From positions 55,709,491 to 55,773,490 of the forward strand of contig OX104130.1 of NCBI GenBank assembly GCA_944470555.2: DNA of 64,000 nt, given 5' to 3'. This document shows, one piece after another, positions 1 through 14,300 of this stretch. The stretch is from Heterobilharzia americana (lineage: Eukaryota > Platyhelminthes > Trematoda > Strigeidida > Schistosomatidae). The notes beneath the pieces were generated by a model. That model was not told the DNA's origin. It did no database searches and saw only the letters and a list, made by a program, of their open reading frames with translations. Positions within the stretch are counted from its first letter, which is position 1; the number at the start of each line of letters is the position of its first letter. The translations under genes and the position numbers were made by a program.

Positions 1-1740
1 AACAACAAATCTGAGAAAACCATACAGGTGAGTTCGTCGATCAGATATTCACCCTCCGCCATGTTTTGGGACACAAACACACTGAAGCGCGACGCTATGT
101 GCATTTTTAACCTAAAGGCACCATTCAACTCTGCAGATTGAGAACTCTTGTGGCAGTCTCTCAATGAAAGTGCTGGGTAGGTATATCAACCTGTTGGAGG
201 ACCTGTATCTGAATACCCGTGGGCTTGCTACAGCCCATGGCGAGGTATCATGTGAGTTGTGTACATCTAGTGGTGCACGTTAGGTGACCACTCTCCATTC
301 TTATAAACTTTTGTCACAGACCGAAGTCTCCATCTCCTCGTCTGACTTCAGGGATCGAACTTGTTACAAGAAACTTCTTAACCGACCTGGACGAGGATGC
401 ACCAATCAGAATCTCAGCCTCCAACAGATTCTGGAGCACAAGAATGCTTACCAGTGACCGACACTTGTCACATTTCCTGACCTAAAGGCGGCATTCGACT
501 CTATCGACCGAGATGTGTTGTGGCACTGCCTGACTGTGAAGGGAATACCGAGCAAGTACATAACGCTAATCAAAGCTCTCTACTCGAGCCCACGCAGATC
601 TGTAAAGGCTGATCAAGAGTTGTCATCTGAATTGACAAATAGTGGTGTTCTTCAGGAATGCCTGCCGTCACAGTTCCCGTTTCACTTCGTTATATATGTA
701 CTAATGCAGCAATTGACCTACACCCTGGAGGCCATCTGGTGGACTTGGAGTGTGAGGACATTTCCCTATCGAATGAAGACGCTGGCTAAATGCAGAGTTT
801 TGTGAACGCATTGAGCAAAAATCTGCGTATGTTTAGCATGCATCTCGCACCTATCAAATGTAAGATGATACTCCAGGACTGGTCTGCTGCAACTACTCCC
901 GGTTTGATGATAGAGAGTGAAGTGATGGAATGCGTAGACCATATAACCTACTTAGGGAATTTTATCGGCTCCAACGGATTGGCTGGTGACGAAGCCTTAG
1001 CTTGGATACGTCAGGGCTGTTTGGCATTTGTCTACTTGCATCATCTCTGGCGCTGACTGGTGAGATATCCAATAAACTGTTCAAAGACGAGTATATTGAG
1101 GTGCATTTCGTTCTATCCTGTTGTACGGCTGAGATATGGCCGCTAAAAGTAGATATGAAGTGGTTACATAGTTTTGACCGCAGGTATCTTCATATCACTG
1201 CTCGCGTATCGTATGATTGCTGTCTGAGCAGTGTCGAGGTCAGGAGAAGATAAGTAGGCAAGTCGATTGAAGTTGTGAACCTTTAGTGGCTGATATGAGT
1301 TGGATATGCATTACTCTTATCGAGCCAACACCTACCTCGAAGTGGCATGCTAGGAGAAGCTGGATCAGGTTGGAAGATAGTTAAGAGTGGCAAGACCAGG
1401 ATATATCACCGGTGCTTTAAGTCTCCGACTGCTGGTCTGAGTCATATGAGCAGACGTAGACTACCTAGCTGGGATCCTCGAAACCGTAGGAGTCAATGAC
1501 TACAGACTCTTGCTGACATGTTTGAAAATCGGTCACAATGACGGAGACTTATTTACTCTTTGATGTCCTCTAAAGCTTGAATATCCTTACTAAGCTTCAT
1601 TTTCAAATTCTTTCCCCTCCTATGCAACCTTTGTCTGTTTTTCCCATCTATTTAAATTTGTATGATCGTGTGGCAACCTGAACCGATGCATTTGTGTGCG
1701 ACAATCTACCTTATTTCTGTTTTTCAGTCTTACAAAATAG
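1..1740 (+). mobile_element. decayed SR2-like LINE, two overlapping RT remnants
   Basis: Plus-strand remnants of the RTE-clade LINE that is intact at 3.6-7.6 kb. Bases 1-340 carry the RT motif A area in broken frames. Bases 350-1740 repeat that region (MLWHCLTVKGIPSKYITLI...) and continue through the downstream C-terminal region to a 3' UTR-like end (gtggcaacctgaaccgatgc). Many stops and frameshifts are present. The two RT copies in tandem suggest two insertions or a local duplication. It lies 3' of the PUS10 stop codon. Confidence 0.8.
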
Positions 1741-2126
1741 ATGGCGTATTACCTAATCCGTAAACATGTATCTGTTTGAGTTGTACTGCTTACTTACTGA
1801 TAAAAATTGACAATATATAGGTTAGTGTGCAGTATAGGTGCGACTCAGTTACTTAACAGTTTAATTTTCAATCAGTCAGCCCTAAGCTTGAATCCCATAT
1901 CACAAGCATGATTCATAGCTTAGTGCATAAACATACGTACATTGTTTTAAACTAATGACTATAGTGAAGTAACCAAAATCAAAGGAGCAGTTTGATAAAA
2001 GAAGTCAATCAAACTGGCTCAACTGATTATCAAATTCAATAGTCAGGAAACCGTTCCACAAGAAAATTATATTTTACAAGATTTGCTATACAATTTGAAA
2101 TGGCAAGTTTTTCTGCAGTATACAAA
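1741..2126. other. no recognisable gene; PUS10 3' flank
   Basis: AT-rich sequence between the PUS10 stop codon and the LINE remnants. It probably holds the PUS10 3' UTR on the minus strand. No repeat or ORF was recognised. Confidence 0.5.
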
Positions 2127-2351
2127 CTAAGTTGGATTGCTTAGACGTTTAGGCCAATCAAGTTCAACTGCAATCACATCTAATGCCAATATATCTAACT
2201 GACGACCAAATATACTTGCTAAACTAGGATTACATCTGCCAAGATCACCATGTACAAGTTCTTTAATGTAAGTACCAGCTTCACACCGAATTTCTAGGAG
2301 AAAAAGTTCATCTTCTGGATATAACTTTGACCATGTTCTAAAATCATCAAA
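2127..2351 (-). CDS. PUS10: PUS10 exon 7, C-terminal end and stop
   Basis: This 225-nt exon runs from acceptor ctttatag|TTTGAT to the TAG at 2129-2127. It encodes FDDFRTWSKLYPEDELFLLE, then IRCEAGTYIKELVHGDLGR and LDILALDVIAVELDWPK. The AGTYIKEFVHGD and ILELD...DWP blocks are signatures of the Pus10 C-terminus. No canonical AATAAA is obvious just downstream on the minus strand; an AATATA variant lies near 2068-2073. Confidence 0.93.
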   Translation of the reverse strand, partial: FDDFRTWSKLYPEDELFLLEIRCEAGTYIKELVHGDLGRCNPSLASIFGRQLDILALDVIAVELDWPKRLSNPT

Positions 2352-5300
2352 CTATAAAGAAAAAGAAAGTGCAAAACATAGTTTCCAAAATCATATATAT
2401 TATATTATGATACATCAACTTCACAAATTTTGTAGCAATTATTGAGATTACTAGATACATAATTGTTTCTTACTGAGGCCACCTTTCATTCACGTTAACC
2501 GGAGTGGTTAATACTTGTAAGCTTTATGTAGCGTAAATATGATAAATTTCTTTATTTGTTTTATTATTTTTTATTTAGAATGCAAAATCAAGCTTACACG
2601 GCAGTATGTGGATACAAGCAGTACTCTTATATCATAAGATTTCAGTTAGGATCTTAAAAAGCAATTTCCAATCCTGAATGACCTAATGATTCAAAGAAAA
2701 CTCATTAGGGCAGCTGATGGTTAAAAATAAGCGAATGTGTTTAAAATTTTGGATTTTAGTACATTGAAAATTCCCATTAAGACATTTGAAAAAAAGACCG
2801 ACTGAGCGAAGAAATATATTCCTTTACAATTAAGCCTTCGTCCTGGGCTCTACACTAATATATAGTTTTACAATTCATTCAAAATACCAATCAAGTGGTG
2901 GGGGGTTGGCGAACAATATTCATAGATTTCAGGTAAATTCATGAAGATGATGTTTTAGAAATGATGATGTGAATTATCAAGAGTTATTAAAATTGGAAAT
3001 ATGAAGCAGGCTATTCTTAGGTAAATAAAGTGATTTTTGATGAGTGTTCAGTAATAAACAATCAGTGATTACGTAATAATAAGAAAACAAATGAACAGAG
3101 TATAGAATGGCAGTCGACTCTCTACCTCAACTTCATCGACTTTGAGAAGGCCTTTGACAGCGTCGACCGAGAGGTAATTTGGAAGCTGCTTCAATACTAC
3201 GGAATACCGCAAACCTTTATCAGCCTCATTCAACAACTATATGAAGATGCCACATGCCGGCCAAGTAATTCACCATGGAAATTCAGTGATGCTTTTGAAG
3301 TGAAGACAGGAGTGAAACAAGGCTGTCTACTATCCCCCATGATATTCCTGATTGTGTTGTGGTGGACTGGATCATGCAACAAACAGTGGGAAGCGAGAAA
3401 AGGGGGATACGCTGGACTGCGGAAAAGAACCTAGGAGATTTGGATTTCGCCGATGACTTGTGTCCAATGTCACACAAACTTGACGATCCACAGGCGAAAA
3501 TTAAGAGGTTGACGGAAGAGGGAGGTCAGCGAAGACGGGACATGCTTCAAGTGAATATAGAGAAGGTAGAGGTGATGAAGATACTCAACCAACAACAACA
3601 ATAACAACAAGCTGCTATCACGATCAACGACCGATAGCTGCTACCTTGACGTGGTGGTCGGGCTTGCATATCACAATGACCCAACGAGCTATGCTGGTGG
3701 AACGCTTGTTCCCTCGAGGTCCTACCATACCAGAAAGGTCTGTTGGGTAGTGGTTAGACGAAAAGCAGTTACCGTCATAGTGTAAATTGCTACACTATGA
3801 TGGGGGTCTGAGGGCGAAGTCGTACTGCTGCTAGCTGGATGGGGTGTGACAGCAGTAAGGTGTTTCCCTTGGATGACCAGCAGTGCCAAGCTGATGCTGC
3901 CTTCTCAGTGGAAGGGGGGGTTAGAAAAGGTCGGCCCCAAAAATAACACACTCCACCACGCCCCACGGTCTGCCGGGCCGGCGGTGTTGGTTCACTTGTC
4001 GTTTCCTTTCGCTCATCCGGCCCCAAAAATACAAAAATTCAAAATAATCATACTCAAAAGGCTGGGTGTGACAGGCCTCAAGCAGATGTCCGATGGGCTC
4101 TGCGGTCACACAAATCTCTTTCAGGTACCTTAAGAAGAAATAGCCTTCCACGGTGTGGGCAGCCGGGAAGTGTCAACCGCCCTCACAACTCTGTCAGCAC
4201 CCAAGTTTCTTCTGACTGCTATCCTCCTCCTCCATCATTACCTTCTAATCTTCCTTCACGTCTCTTAATTAATGATGCTGCATCATCTTCAATTTCTCCT
4301 ACCTCTGCAGCCTTCGACAACGATCTGAGTCCACAGAACAGCGTCCCTGGTCTCCTTAAACCACGCTCCAAATTACATATTGGAGCCTTCAATGTCCGCA
4401 CCCTCCGTCAAATTGGCCAACAGGCTTCGTTGGCAAAGACTCTAGCAACTCGGGGCATGGATGTGTGCTGTGTTTGTGAGACACGCATACAGGACCCAAG
4501 TGTGGTTATTCACCTGACCTCTCCTGACCAATCTGGTGAATCTGCAAAATTCACCCTTCGAGTTTCTGGAGATTCGATAGCTAGCTCTCGTGGTCTTGCA
4601 GGTGTAGGTATAGCATTAAGCACCAGGGCAGAAAACTCACTACTAGACTGGATCCCAGTTGATAGTCGCCTCTGCGCTATGAGGCTGAACGGCACAGTGA
4701 GAACTAAAAGGAATAGTGAGACTCGCCGTTGTCTCTTTGTAATCTCTGCTTACGCACCCACTGACTGTAGTTCGGATGAAGTGAAGGACGAGTTCTACCA
4801 TAAACTGTCTAACCTCCTCTCGAAAGCCAAACGTTCGGACGTAGTGGTTGTTGCAGGTGACCTCAACGCACAGGTGGGTAGACTGAGTGAGGCAGAAAGG
4901 CACTTAGGTGGCACTTTCGGAATCCCAGCTGAACGTACAGATAACGGTGATCGCCTATTACAACTATGCTCAGATAACCGCCTATTTTTAGCCAGCACAA
5001 ATTTCAGACATAAAGAAAGGCACTGTCTGACCTGGCGTCCACCGAGCTCGACTCAGCGATGGACACAGATAGACCACATTGCTATTAGTCATCGCTGGAG
5101 AGGATCGGTGGAAGACTGCCGCTCCTTCTGGAGTACGTGTTTGGACAGCGATCATGCGTTGGTCCGAGCACGTATATGCCTGCGTCTCAATGGACGTAGA
5201 AAAAATTTGGCAACAAAACCACTACGAGTTCTGCTGGACAACGAAAACACCAAAGCCGTGTTCAGTGAGAAGTTGGCTAGGCAGTTATCGGAACAAAAGA

Positions 5301-8300
5301 CTGTCACTCATCCAGAAGAAGCTTGGTGCCATCTTCAGTCTACTGTAAAAGCAGCACTGGAGACTGTAGCCGACTCCAAGATAATGGCTAAAAAGAGCCA
5401 GTGGATATCAGCAGCTTCTTCCAAACTAATGGATGCACGTGAATGCATCCCTGCAGGCTCTGAGTACAATGAAGAGCGAGCGCAACTTAAAAATAAACTG
5501 ACGAAAAGTCTGCGCAACGATCGTGAACAGTGGTGGGCAGCAAAGGCTAAAGAGATGGAAAAGGCAGCGGCGATCGGTAACAGTAGACAGTTATTTAGAC
5601 TTATTAAGGAGACTGGGGGGAAATGGTCAACAACAGTTAGTGAGGTTATAGCGGAGAAGGACGGATCGGCGATTCACTCGCAGGGAAGGCGACTGGGACG
5701 ATGGGCAGAACACTTTGAGGAACAGTTTAACTGGCCTCCAGCCACCATTGCGCTGCCCGCTATCCAGTCGGACCCTGAATGGGACATAGAGACAGGTCCC
5801 CCAACACTAGAAGAAGTTGAGAAAGCGGTAGGTAGCCTGAAACGGGGAAGGGCAGCAGGACCAGACGGACTACCTGCTGAGGTATACAAGAATGGTGGTA
5901 GAGTTCTCTTAGTCAGGCTAACGGAAGTGTTAGCCAGTATATGGGAATCAAATACGATCCCCTCCGACTGGTCTAAGTCACTGATCATCCCAGTCTTCAA
6001 GAAAGGCGAGAAGTCCTCTTGTGATAACCACAGAGGAATCAGCCTGACAAACATAGTGTCTAAGATCCTAAGTTCTATAATTCTCCGACGCCTGAGTGGA
6101 GCTCGGGAACAGCAAGCCCGAGAAAACCAGGCAGGCTTTAGACCTGGCCGTGGATGTATCGACCAAATATTCACACTGCGCCAGGTCCTGGAACATAGGC
6201 ATGCTTACAGACGCCCGACAATAGCTGTATTTCTCGACCTGAAGGCGGCATTTGACTCCGTTGATCGAGAAGTCTTATGGCAGTGTCTGTCACTGAAAGG
6301 CGTGCCTAGTAAGTACATCACCTTATTGAAAGCTCTCTACTCGAACACTTGTGGGCATGTTAGAGCCTATGGTGAGTTGTCCAGGGAGCTATACTCATCA
6401 AGTGGTGTCCGTCAAGGATGCCCACTATCCCCATTCTTATTTAATTTTATCATAGATATTCTTATGGAGGTTTCCCTCTCGTCACCTAATTACAAAGACG
6501 TTGACCGGATCACAGGTGAATTTTCCTTAGATCTAGAATATGCAGATGACATAGTCCTGTTAGGTGAAGACGCTGACAAGATGCAGAGTCTTCTGAACAC
6601 TTTGAGTGGGAATTTGAGAATGTTTGGGATGCGATTTTCACCACCCAAATGCAAATTTTTGCTCCAGGACTGGTCTTCAGCGGTACCGCGGTTAACAATA
6701 GAGAGTGAAGTGGTTGAGTGTGTTGACCACTTCACTTACCTGGGAAGTAGGATCAACCCGGTGGGTTAGTTGCCGATGAGATTTCTGCACGGATACAAAA
6801 GGCTCGATTGGCTTTTGCCAATTTGCGCCACCTATGGCGCCGCCGTGATATTCGTTTGTCTATTAAGGGTCGCGTGTACTGCACAGCAGTCCGCTCTGTT
6901 CTACTGTATGGCTGTGAAACATGGCCATTGAAAGTGGAAGACATGAGAAGGTTACAGGTGTTTGACCACCGTTGCCTTCGTAGTATAGGACGTATCCCGT
7001 GGTGTCACCATGTGAGTAATACAGAAGTTAGGTGTAGAGTTTTAGGGAGAAGAGGTAAGTCAGTCGACGAGGTTGTGAACCTTCATCGACTGAGATGGTT
7101 GGGACACGTACTACGTATGCCTAGTCACCGATTGCCTCGTCACACAATGTTGGCTGAGGTGGGTTCAGGCTGGAAAAAGGCCCGAGGTGGCCAGACTAAA
7201 ACATGGCACCAATGTATGAAGTCTCTGACTGTTGGTTTAAGCCATGTAGGACGATGCAGACTAGGTGGTTGGGGTCCACGGGACAAGAGGAACCAGTGGT
7301 TGCAGACCCTAGGTGATATGGCTCAGAACCGAAGTCAGTGGCGCAGATGTATACACACATTATCCTCATCTTAACAACGCTATACCGAATCTCACTATTT
7401 TGTCACTCCTCTTTCCTTTCTTCTCGTACTTTATATTTCTTTTGACTGCATTCACTTATCTTCATCCTTCACCTCACTACCTTTTTACTTGATGTGCTGA
7501 TATGAGGTGTGGCAACTCGGACCGTTACGCAGTAATGCCTGGTCCTATGTTGATAATGATGATGATGATGATGGAGAAACTTAAAGGAAGTGGCCTCTAA
7601 CACCTACCTAGGCAGCAGTGTCTCAATTACAGGCGGCACAGACGAGGATGTTAAAGTCAGAATCGGAAAAGCAAGACAGGCGTTCATTAGCCTGAAACCA
7701 GTGTAGAGATCTTCTGCACTCAGCATACAGTGTGAACAAGATGCAGATTTTCAACACCAACGTCGAGTCAGTGCTTCAAAATTATCCATCAGATTCTAAT
7801 TAATTTACCTCATGGATTACGCACTCGGTTACTTCATATAGCAGAGGCGATTGCAATCCACCCTCACAAACCTAGCCTTTGTATCCAAAAGAAGTCTGTT
7901 TGACCACTTTCAGTACCGTGGCCATCAACATGATGTAAATTCTAGTATTACTTTGTACACCCCTCCCCCTCTTGTTTCTATCAATTATTATTATTATTAT
8001 TATTTGTCCCTTGGGTTCCTAGCGGAACATAGGGCTTCAGTAGCACATCTCCATTCCACTCTCTCCTCTGAAATCTTTTGAACCTGGCTCCACGACAGGC
8101 CACAAGCTCTCATTTCCTCCTCGCACGATCCCTTCCATGTCACCATCGGACACCCAACTCGTCGTTTCCCATCGGGGTTCCACTCGAGGGCCTGACGCGC
8201 GATGTCCCCAGTCGGCCTTCTCAGTGTATGCCCAATCCATCTACACTTCCTTCTGCATATTTGGTGAGCAATAGGTTCTTGGTTGCTTCGTTCCCAGAGT

Positions 8301-11300
8301 TCCTTGTTGCTTATTCTTTCTGGGCTTCTCATCTAATGTTCAGTAACGAGCCAGCGTAGGCAGTTATTGACGAATGTCTGTAGTTTGTTGGAAATCCCTT
8401 TCATAACGCGCCACCAAGTCTCTCAACCATCACATAGAAGCACTGACTTGACGTTGGTGTTGAAAATCTGCATCTTGTTCCACATGCTGAGTGGAGATCT
8501 CCACACTGTTTTCAGGCAAATAAACGCCTGTCTTGCTTTTCCGATTCTGACTTTGACATCCTCGTCAGTGCCGCCTGTAGTTGAACAGTGCTTCCTAGAT
8601 AGGTGAAAGAGGCTACTTCCTTTAAGTTTCTCCCATTGATCGTGATTGCAGCTTGTTGTTATTGTTGTTGTTGGTTGAGTACCTCCATCACCTCTGTCTT
8701 CTCTATATTCACTTGAAGTCCCGTCTTCGCTGCCTCACCTCTTATGTCAACTTGTTGGTTTTCGCCTGTAGATCTTCGAGTTTGTGCGACAAGACATTAG
8801 ACATAAATCATCATCGGCGAAATCCAAGTCTTCTAGGTTCTTTCCGCAGTCCAGCGTATCCCCCTTTTCTCGCTTCCCACTGTTTGTTGCATGATCCAGT
8901 CCACCACAACACAATCAGGAATATCATGGGGATAGTAGACAGCCTTGTTTCACTCCTGTCTTCACTTCAAAAGCATCACTGAATTTCCATGGTGAATTAC
9001 TTGGCCGGCATGTGGCATCTTCATATAGTTTTGAATGAGGCTGATAAAGGTTTGCGGTATTCCGTAGTATTGAAGCAGCTTCCAAATTACCTCTCGGTCG
9101 ACGCTGTCAACTTCTCAAAGTCGATGAAGTTGAGGTAGAGAGTCGACTGCCATTCTATACTCTGTTCATTTGTTTTCTTATTATTACGTAATCACTGATT
9201 GTTTATTACTGAACACTCATCAAAATCACTTTATTTACCTAAGAATAGCCTGCTTCATATTTCCAATTTTAATAACTCTTGATAATTCACATCATCATTT
9301 CTAAAACATCATCTTCATGAATTTACCTGAAATCTATGAATATTGTTCGCCAACCCCCACCACTTGATTGGTATTTGAATGAATTGTAAAACTATATATT
9401 AGTGTAGAGCCAGGACGAAGGCTAATTGTAAAGGAATATATTTTTTCGCTCAATCAGTCTGTTTCTAAAGTTTGGATTGATAAACGAGGTGTTATATTTA
9501 AGTGTGTTGGAAATGATACCACAGCTGAAAGTGAAAGTAAGAAATATGAGTACTCCAATGGAACTTCGTTCAAAACTATAAATCTGACAGAAATTTATAG
9601 TTAAGTACACTTTGACAGTTTTGTTGCTTTGGAAGCCTAAGTTTTCATCATACGTAGAGGCTACAAACTCTCTGAGTACTATGTCTAGACTGATATTACA
9701 GTGTCTTACTCATAAAGAAAATTCAGACATCAATAAAACTATTACAGCAAAAAAATTGTGCAGCAAACCTACAAAATAAAAAATCCTACCTCAAAAATAT
9801 TAGCTTTCATTGCCTCTGTGTATGACATAAAACACAAATGATGAATAGTTCGTTTACGATTCATCAATGCTCTTCTATGCAACACGCGTATAGGCGTAAG
9901 TTGATTAATTTCAAGTGGACCAAAATAAAGTTTTCCATATTTTACAGAGTGAGATTTATTCGGAGGCCAATGAATAGTAGGCTGCGGTAGATCGGGATTC
10001 TCCTCTGTAGAAGTTGACAATAAAGAAGTATATTGTTCCATCTTCGTAAGTAGTTTTGTGTTAATTCCACCATGAGGACACCAACAAACAGCTCGATAAC
10101 ATTTAGCTTTCTCCATTTCACCTGTCTTTAAAGCAGCTGTAGCGGACACGGATGATACTAACTGAAAATAGAAATGGAAAGAGATGAGGATATATTGCCG
10201 TCACATCCATCCCAAGCGTAAAGAGTCAGTGAAATATAAACAAGATAGAACATCAACCAACTGATTCTTACAAACTACCGAAATTATTAACAGTTTATTA
10301 CACACCACTAACTAGCTGGAAGATGAAATTCCGAGAAATATAGTAGGAAAGATAAAACACTCAGTATTTAAGTCCAGTACGTACTCGACATTAGACTTGA
10401 GGTGCTGTGATATATCTCAAATTACAATAAAATATCGATCAAGTGTTCTCTCGTTTTTATTGATTCTCTAGCTGACATGATTTTATGATGAAAAGTAAAG
10501 TAAAAATGCATAGTCATAGTGTTAAGGATATTGAATCCATCAAAATGAACGTTTTAGATTTATACTGTCTTCTTCCTTTTGTTAGCCGACCAAGTAACTG
10601 AGTATCATATCGTTCATTCGCTATTCAGATTACGCATCCTTAGTTAACGGTATCCACAAATCTCAACATAGATGGTATCACAAACATATACCATCTGACA
10701 ATGTCAAACTATCTGTGAAAATATACTAGCGAGTATTGATATGAAGTTTTCAGGAGGATTGGAACTACATGATGTTAACAATCGCCGAAATATTTTGTAG
10801 ATCATATATACAATCATAACACATACCAGTATATTTATAACACTTAATAGTTGAGGTAGGCATGGAATTAACATCAGGCTCAACTTTATCTCAACATGCT
10901 GATAGCGGTCGTACGATTAATAAAGCCTAAACTTTTAAAATAGTTTATTACATCTTTCTAAAACACTACGAAGTCGTCATTTAAATGCAGTTCGAGGTAT
11001 GGGAATTCAAGCAACCATCCTTGGCATTGGTAGGTAATCAGAAAGATCTTATGCCACCTTTGACGTTCACTTGACAGATGTAGTAAATAAACACTACTTA
11101 ATAGACTTCACATTTACTTAGTCTTCACCTGTTTCATACTATGATTTAGACTTAGGCTTATCAACTGCCCCCACGTTGAGCAGAAATCTGAGTATGTTTG
11201 GCATGCGTTTCGCTGGCATCTGTCAAATGTGAGATGATGCTTGAGGACTGATGTGCTGCAAAAACTCCCTGTTTAATGATAGGGAGTGAAGTGGTGGAAT

Positions 11301-14300
11301 GTGCCGACTTACTTGGGGAGTTCCATCAGCCCCAAAGGGCCAGTCGCTGACGAAATCTCATCATGGATACGTGAAGCTCGTCCGACATTTGCCAACTTGC
11401 GTCATATCTAGCGCTGACAGATGAAATATCCGACTATCAATTAAAGGATGAGAATACTTCACTGCAGTCCGTTATCTTCTGTTGTACGGTTGTGAGACAT
11501 AGCCGTTAAAAGTAGGATACACGAAGCGACTACACGGTTTTGATCATGGATGTTTTCGTAGCGTCGCTTGCTTTTGGTGACAAATGTTGAGTTCATTTGA
11601 ATGGTACTAGGCAAGTTGATTGATAAGATTGTGAAGGTTAGTCGACTGGGTTGGCTAGGACATGTACTGCGCATGACTAACCAGCGTCTACCTCAACGTC
11701 CTATGGTATGGGAAGTTGGATAAGGTTGAAATGAGGTTCAGGGTGACTAGACTAAGACGTGGCATTGGTCGATGAAGTTTGTGACTTCTGGTCTTAGCGA
11801 TGTTGGGAGATGTAGACTGCCTGGTTGGGGTCCTGGGGACGAAAGGAATCAGTGGTTGAGGACTCTTAGTGACATGGCTGGATATCGACCACAGTGGTGC
11901 AGATATATTCAATTCTTGACATCTAAAGCTTGAATATCCGCACTTACCTGTATCTTCAGGTTGTTTATTCCCACACAACTTTCTCTACTTTGGTGTCTCT
12001 CTTGTTCTATTAACCTATTCTTTGTGTAGCGTTGTGATGCAGTGTGGCAACTGGAGCGGAGGTACCTGTGTGTAAGGTTCTACCTTTAGTCAGTTAGTAT
12101 CAACTCCCCTCATTAATTAGTATCAGGTGACCCTATAAATATATATAAAGTATCTGACTGAGGGGAACATTGTTCAATTTGATGTCCTATTCAAGTCACG
12201 ACTATACACTGATTACAATCACTAGTGAGGTAGTTTCACGTCGCAGTTCTGCAGATATGTGATATTACTTTTTCTCTGAAATGTAGCATAAAGATCTGAT
12301 GAAAAGTGACCTATGTCAGCACATAGTGAATTCGTATTACAATACAAAGAAAAACAACTTCTGAGATCACTGTACGTCACTGGATGTTTTATTTTTCTCT
12401 GTGCAAATGTTCATAAAATGAGAATATTTGGCAGTAGGTATTGATATAAGTATCCTGTACAGAGCACAAACCAAATTAGTAGATCATGGTTGACACATTC
12501 AAAGGTTAACAGAAACCGTATAGTTACGATTGTGCATTTAAGATTACGACTGGCCCAACTGCTGAATTAGATCACACACACTATCGGGTGACTGAAAAGT
12601 AACTAAAGTCATTTTGTGTAGTCTTTAGCGCTATCAAGAGCATAAGTTTTCAACACTAGATGTTCAACAACAGAATAAGTACGAAAATTGCGATATCATC
12701 ATTTTACCCTTAGTCTGTGGGTCTGTTCACATGTTTCTGAAAACAAAGAAACCTACGAACACCCTAAATACGCAACGTTTTCATATGAGCGCTTTATGTA
12801 CTCCATAATACAGATGACGTTAGCCAATGCAAGATGAAGCTGGGAGAAAACTAAGGGTGTGCAGGATAAGATGCTGAGTAACGACATTCCTCAAGAATGA
12901 TATGACTTGAAATCGTTCGCAGTCTGCAAATGCATGTACTCTTCATCTTCTTTGAAGTGTTGAATATTTCCATCAACCTTCATTTGTTTTTTCTCTCCTC
13001 ACATACACTTTGTCGATTTTACTATCATGCTTTTTTCTGTTTCTTCTTTGCATGGTGAGGTGAAGTCTGGTAACTGATGCATTTTTTTACTAGGTTCTAC
13101 GTCGATTTGTGTTACTATCTACTATCGTGTAACACAGATAATCTATGAAGACTTACAGTTCAAAGTGAAATCGTCTCAAGAAACCACCGCTCCAAAGAAG
13201 AATAAATTATGCAATAGGCATGTCCTTTGATAGCATCGACCGAGAAGTAATTTGGCAGCTGCTTCAACATTACGGCTTTAGTGCCATAAACCTTTATCAA
13301 CCTCATTCAATGGCTATATGCTATATGATGCTACATGCTAAGTGATTCACAATGGAAAGCTCAATGATGCCCTTGAAGTGAAGTTAGGAGTAAGACATGG
13401 TTGCTTGATCTTCTTGATTGTGGACTCGACTGGATCGTGTGAGGAGCGAGAAGGGCGTACGCTGTTTGACCGATGGAAAGACCTTAGAAGATTTGGATTT
13501 CGCCGCTGATGATTTATGTTTAATGTCTAGGCGTACAAAATCGAAGATCTACAGGTGAATACTAAGAAGTTGGCAGAAGAGGCAGCAAAGATGGGACTTC
13601 AAGTGAACGTAGAAAAGACATAGGGGATGAAGGTAACCAACCAACAACAGCATCAACAACAAGCACCAATCACCATCAACGGAAGAAATCTAAAGGAAGT
13701 TGTCTCTTTCACCTGTCTGCGCGGCATCATCTCAACTATAGGTGGCAGCACAGACGAGGACATCAAAACCAGGATCGAAAAAGCAAAACAAGCCTTCCTT
13801 CATCAATCTGAAATCAGTGTAGAGATCTACTGCACTCAGCACAAAGATTAAGATCCTGATTTTCGACACCAATGTCAATCAAGTCAGTGCTTCTGTATGG
13901 CTCAGAAACTTGGCGTGTCACGAAAAGCATTTCCAACAAACTACAGACATTCATCAACAGCTGCCTACCCTCGATACTGAAGATTAGGTAGTCAAGAAGA
14001 ATAAGCAACAAGGAACTAACTCTGGCAATAAACCAACCAAGAACCTATTGCTCACCAAATATGTAGAAGAAAGTGGAGATGGATTGGATTGGACATACAC
14101 TGAGCAGGCAGTTCGAGGACATCACGCCCCAGGCCGGGCCCTCGAGTTGAACCCAAATGGAAACGACGAGTTGGGTGTCAGAGGGTGACATGGAGAAGAT
14201 TGTGTGAAGGAGAAATGGAAGCTTGTGGGTAGAGTTGCAGCCAGGCTGAAAAGACTGCAGAGAAGAGAGTGAAGTGGTGACGTGCTACCGAAGACCTATG

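Larger units (their letters stand above)
2795..9465. repeat. large inverted duplication in PUS10 intron 6
   Basis: Bases about 2795-3633 plus 7574-7788 reappear as reverse complement in about 8445-9465. The outer 270-300 bp of each arm (2795-3095 and 9166-9465) are not LINE sequence, so a segment with flanks was duplicated in inverted orientation rather than two LINEs landing independently. Arms differ by scattered substitutions and small indels. The left arm is split by a 3.9-kb LINE at 3634-7573 that is absent from the right arm. Confidence 0.85.

Noticed and set aside
7552..7573. GAT-repeat run as an independent microsatellite
   Set aside because: It is the normal 3' end of the SR2-like LINE and recurs at the end of the 31388 copy.
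20..7600. LINE ORFs as host genes
   Set aside because: RT motif A, YADD/FADD boxes, APE motifs, tails and target duplications identify them as retroelement remnants.
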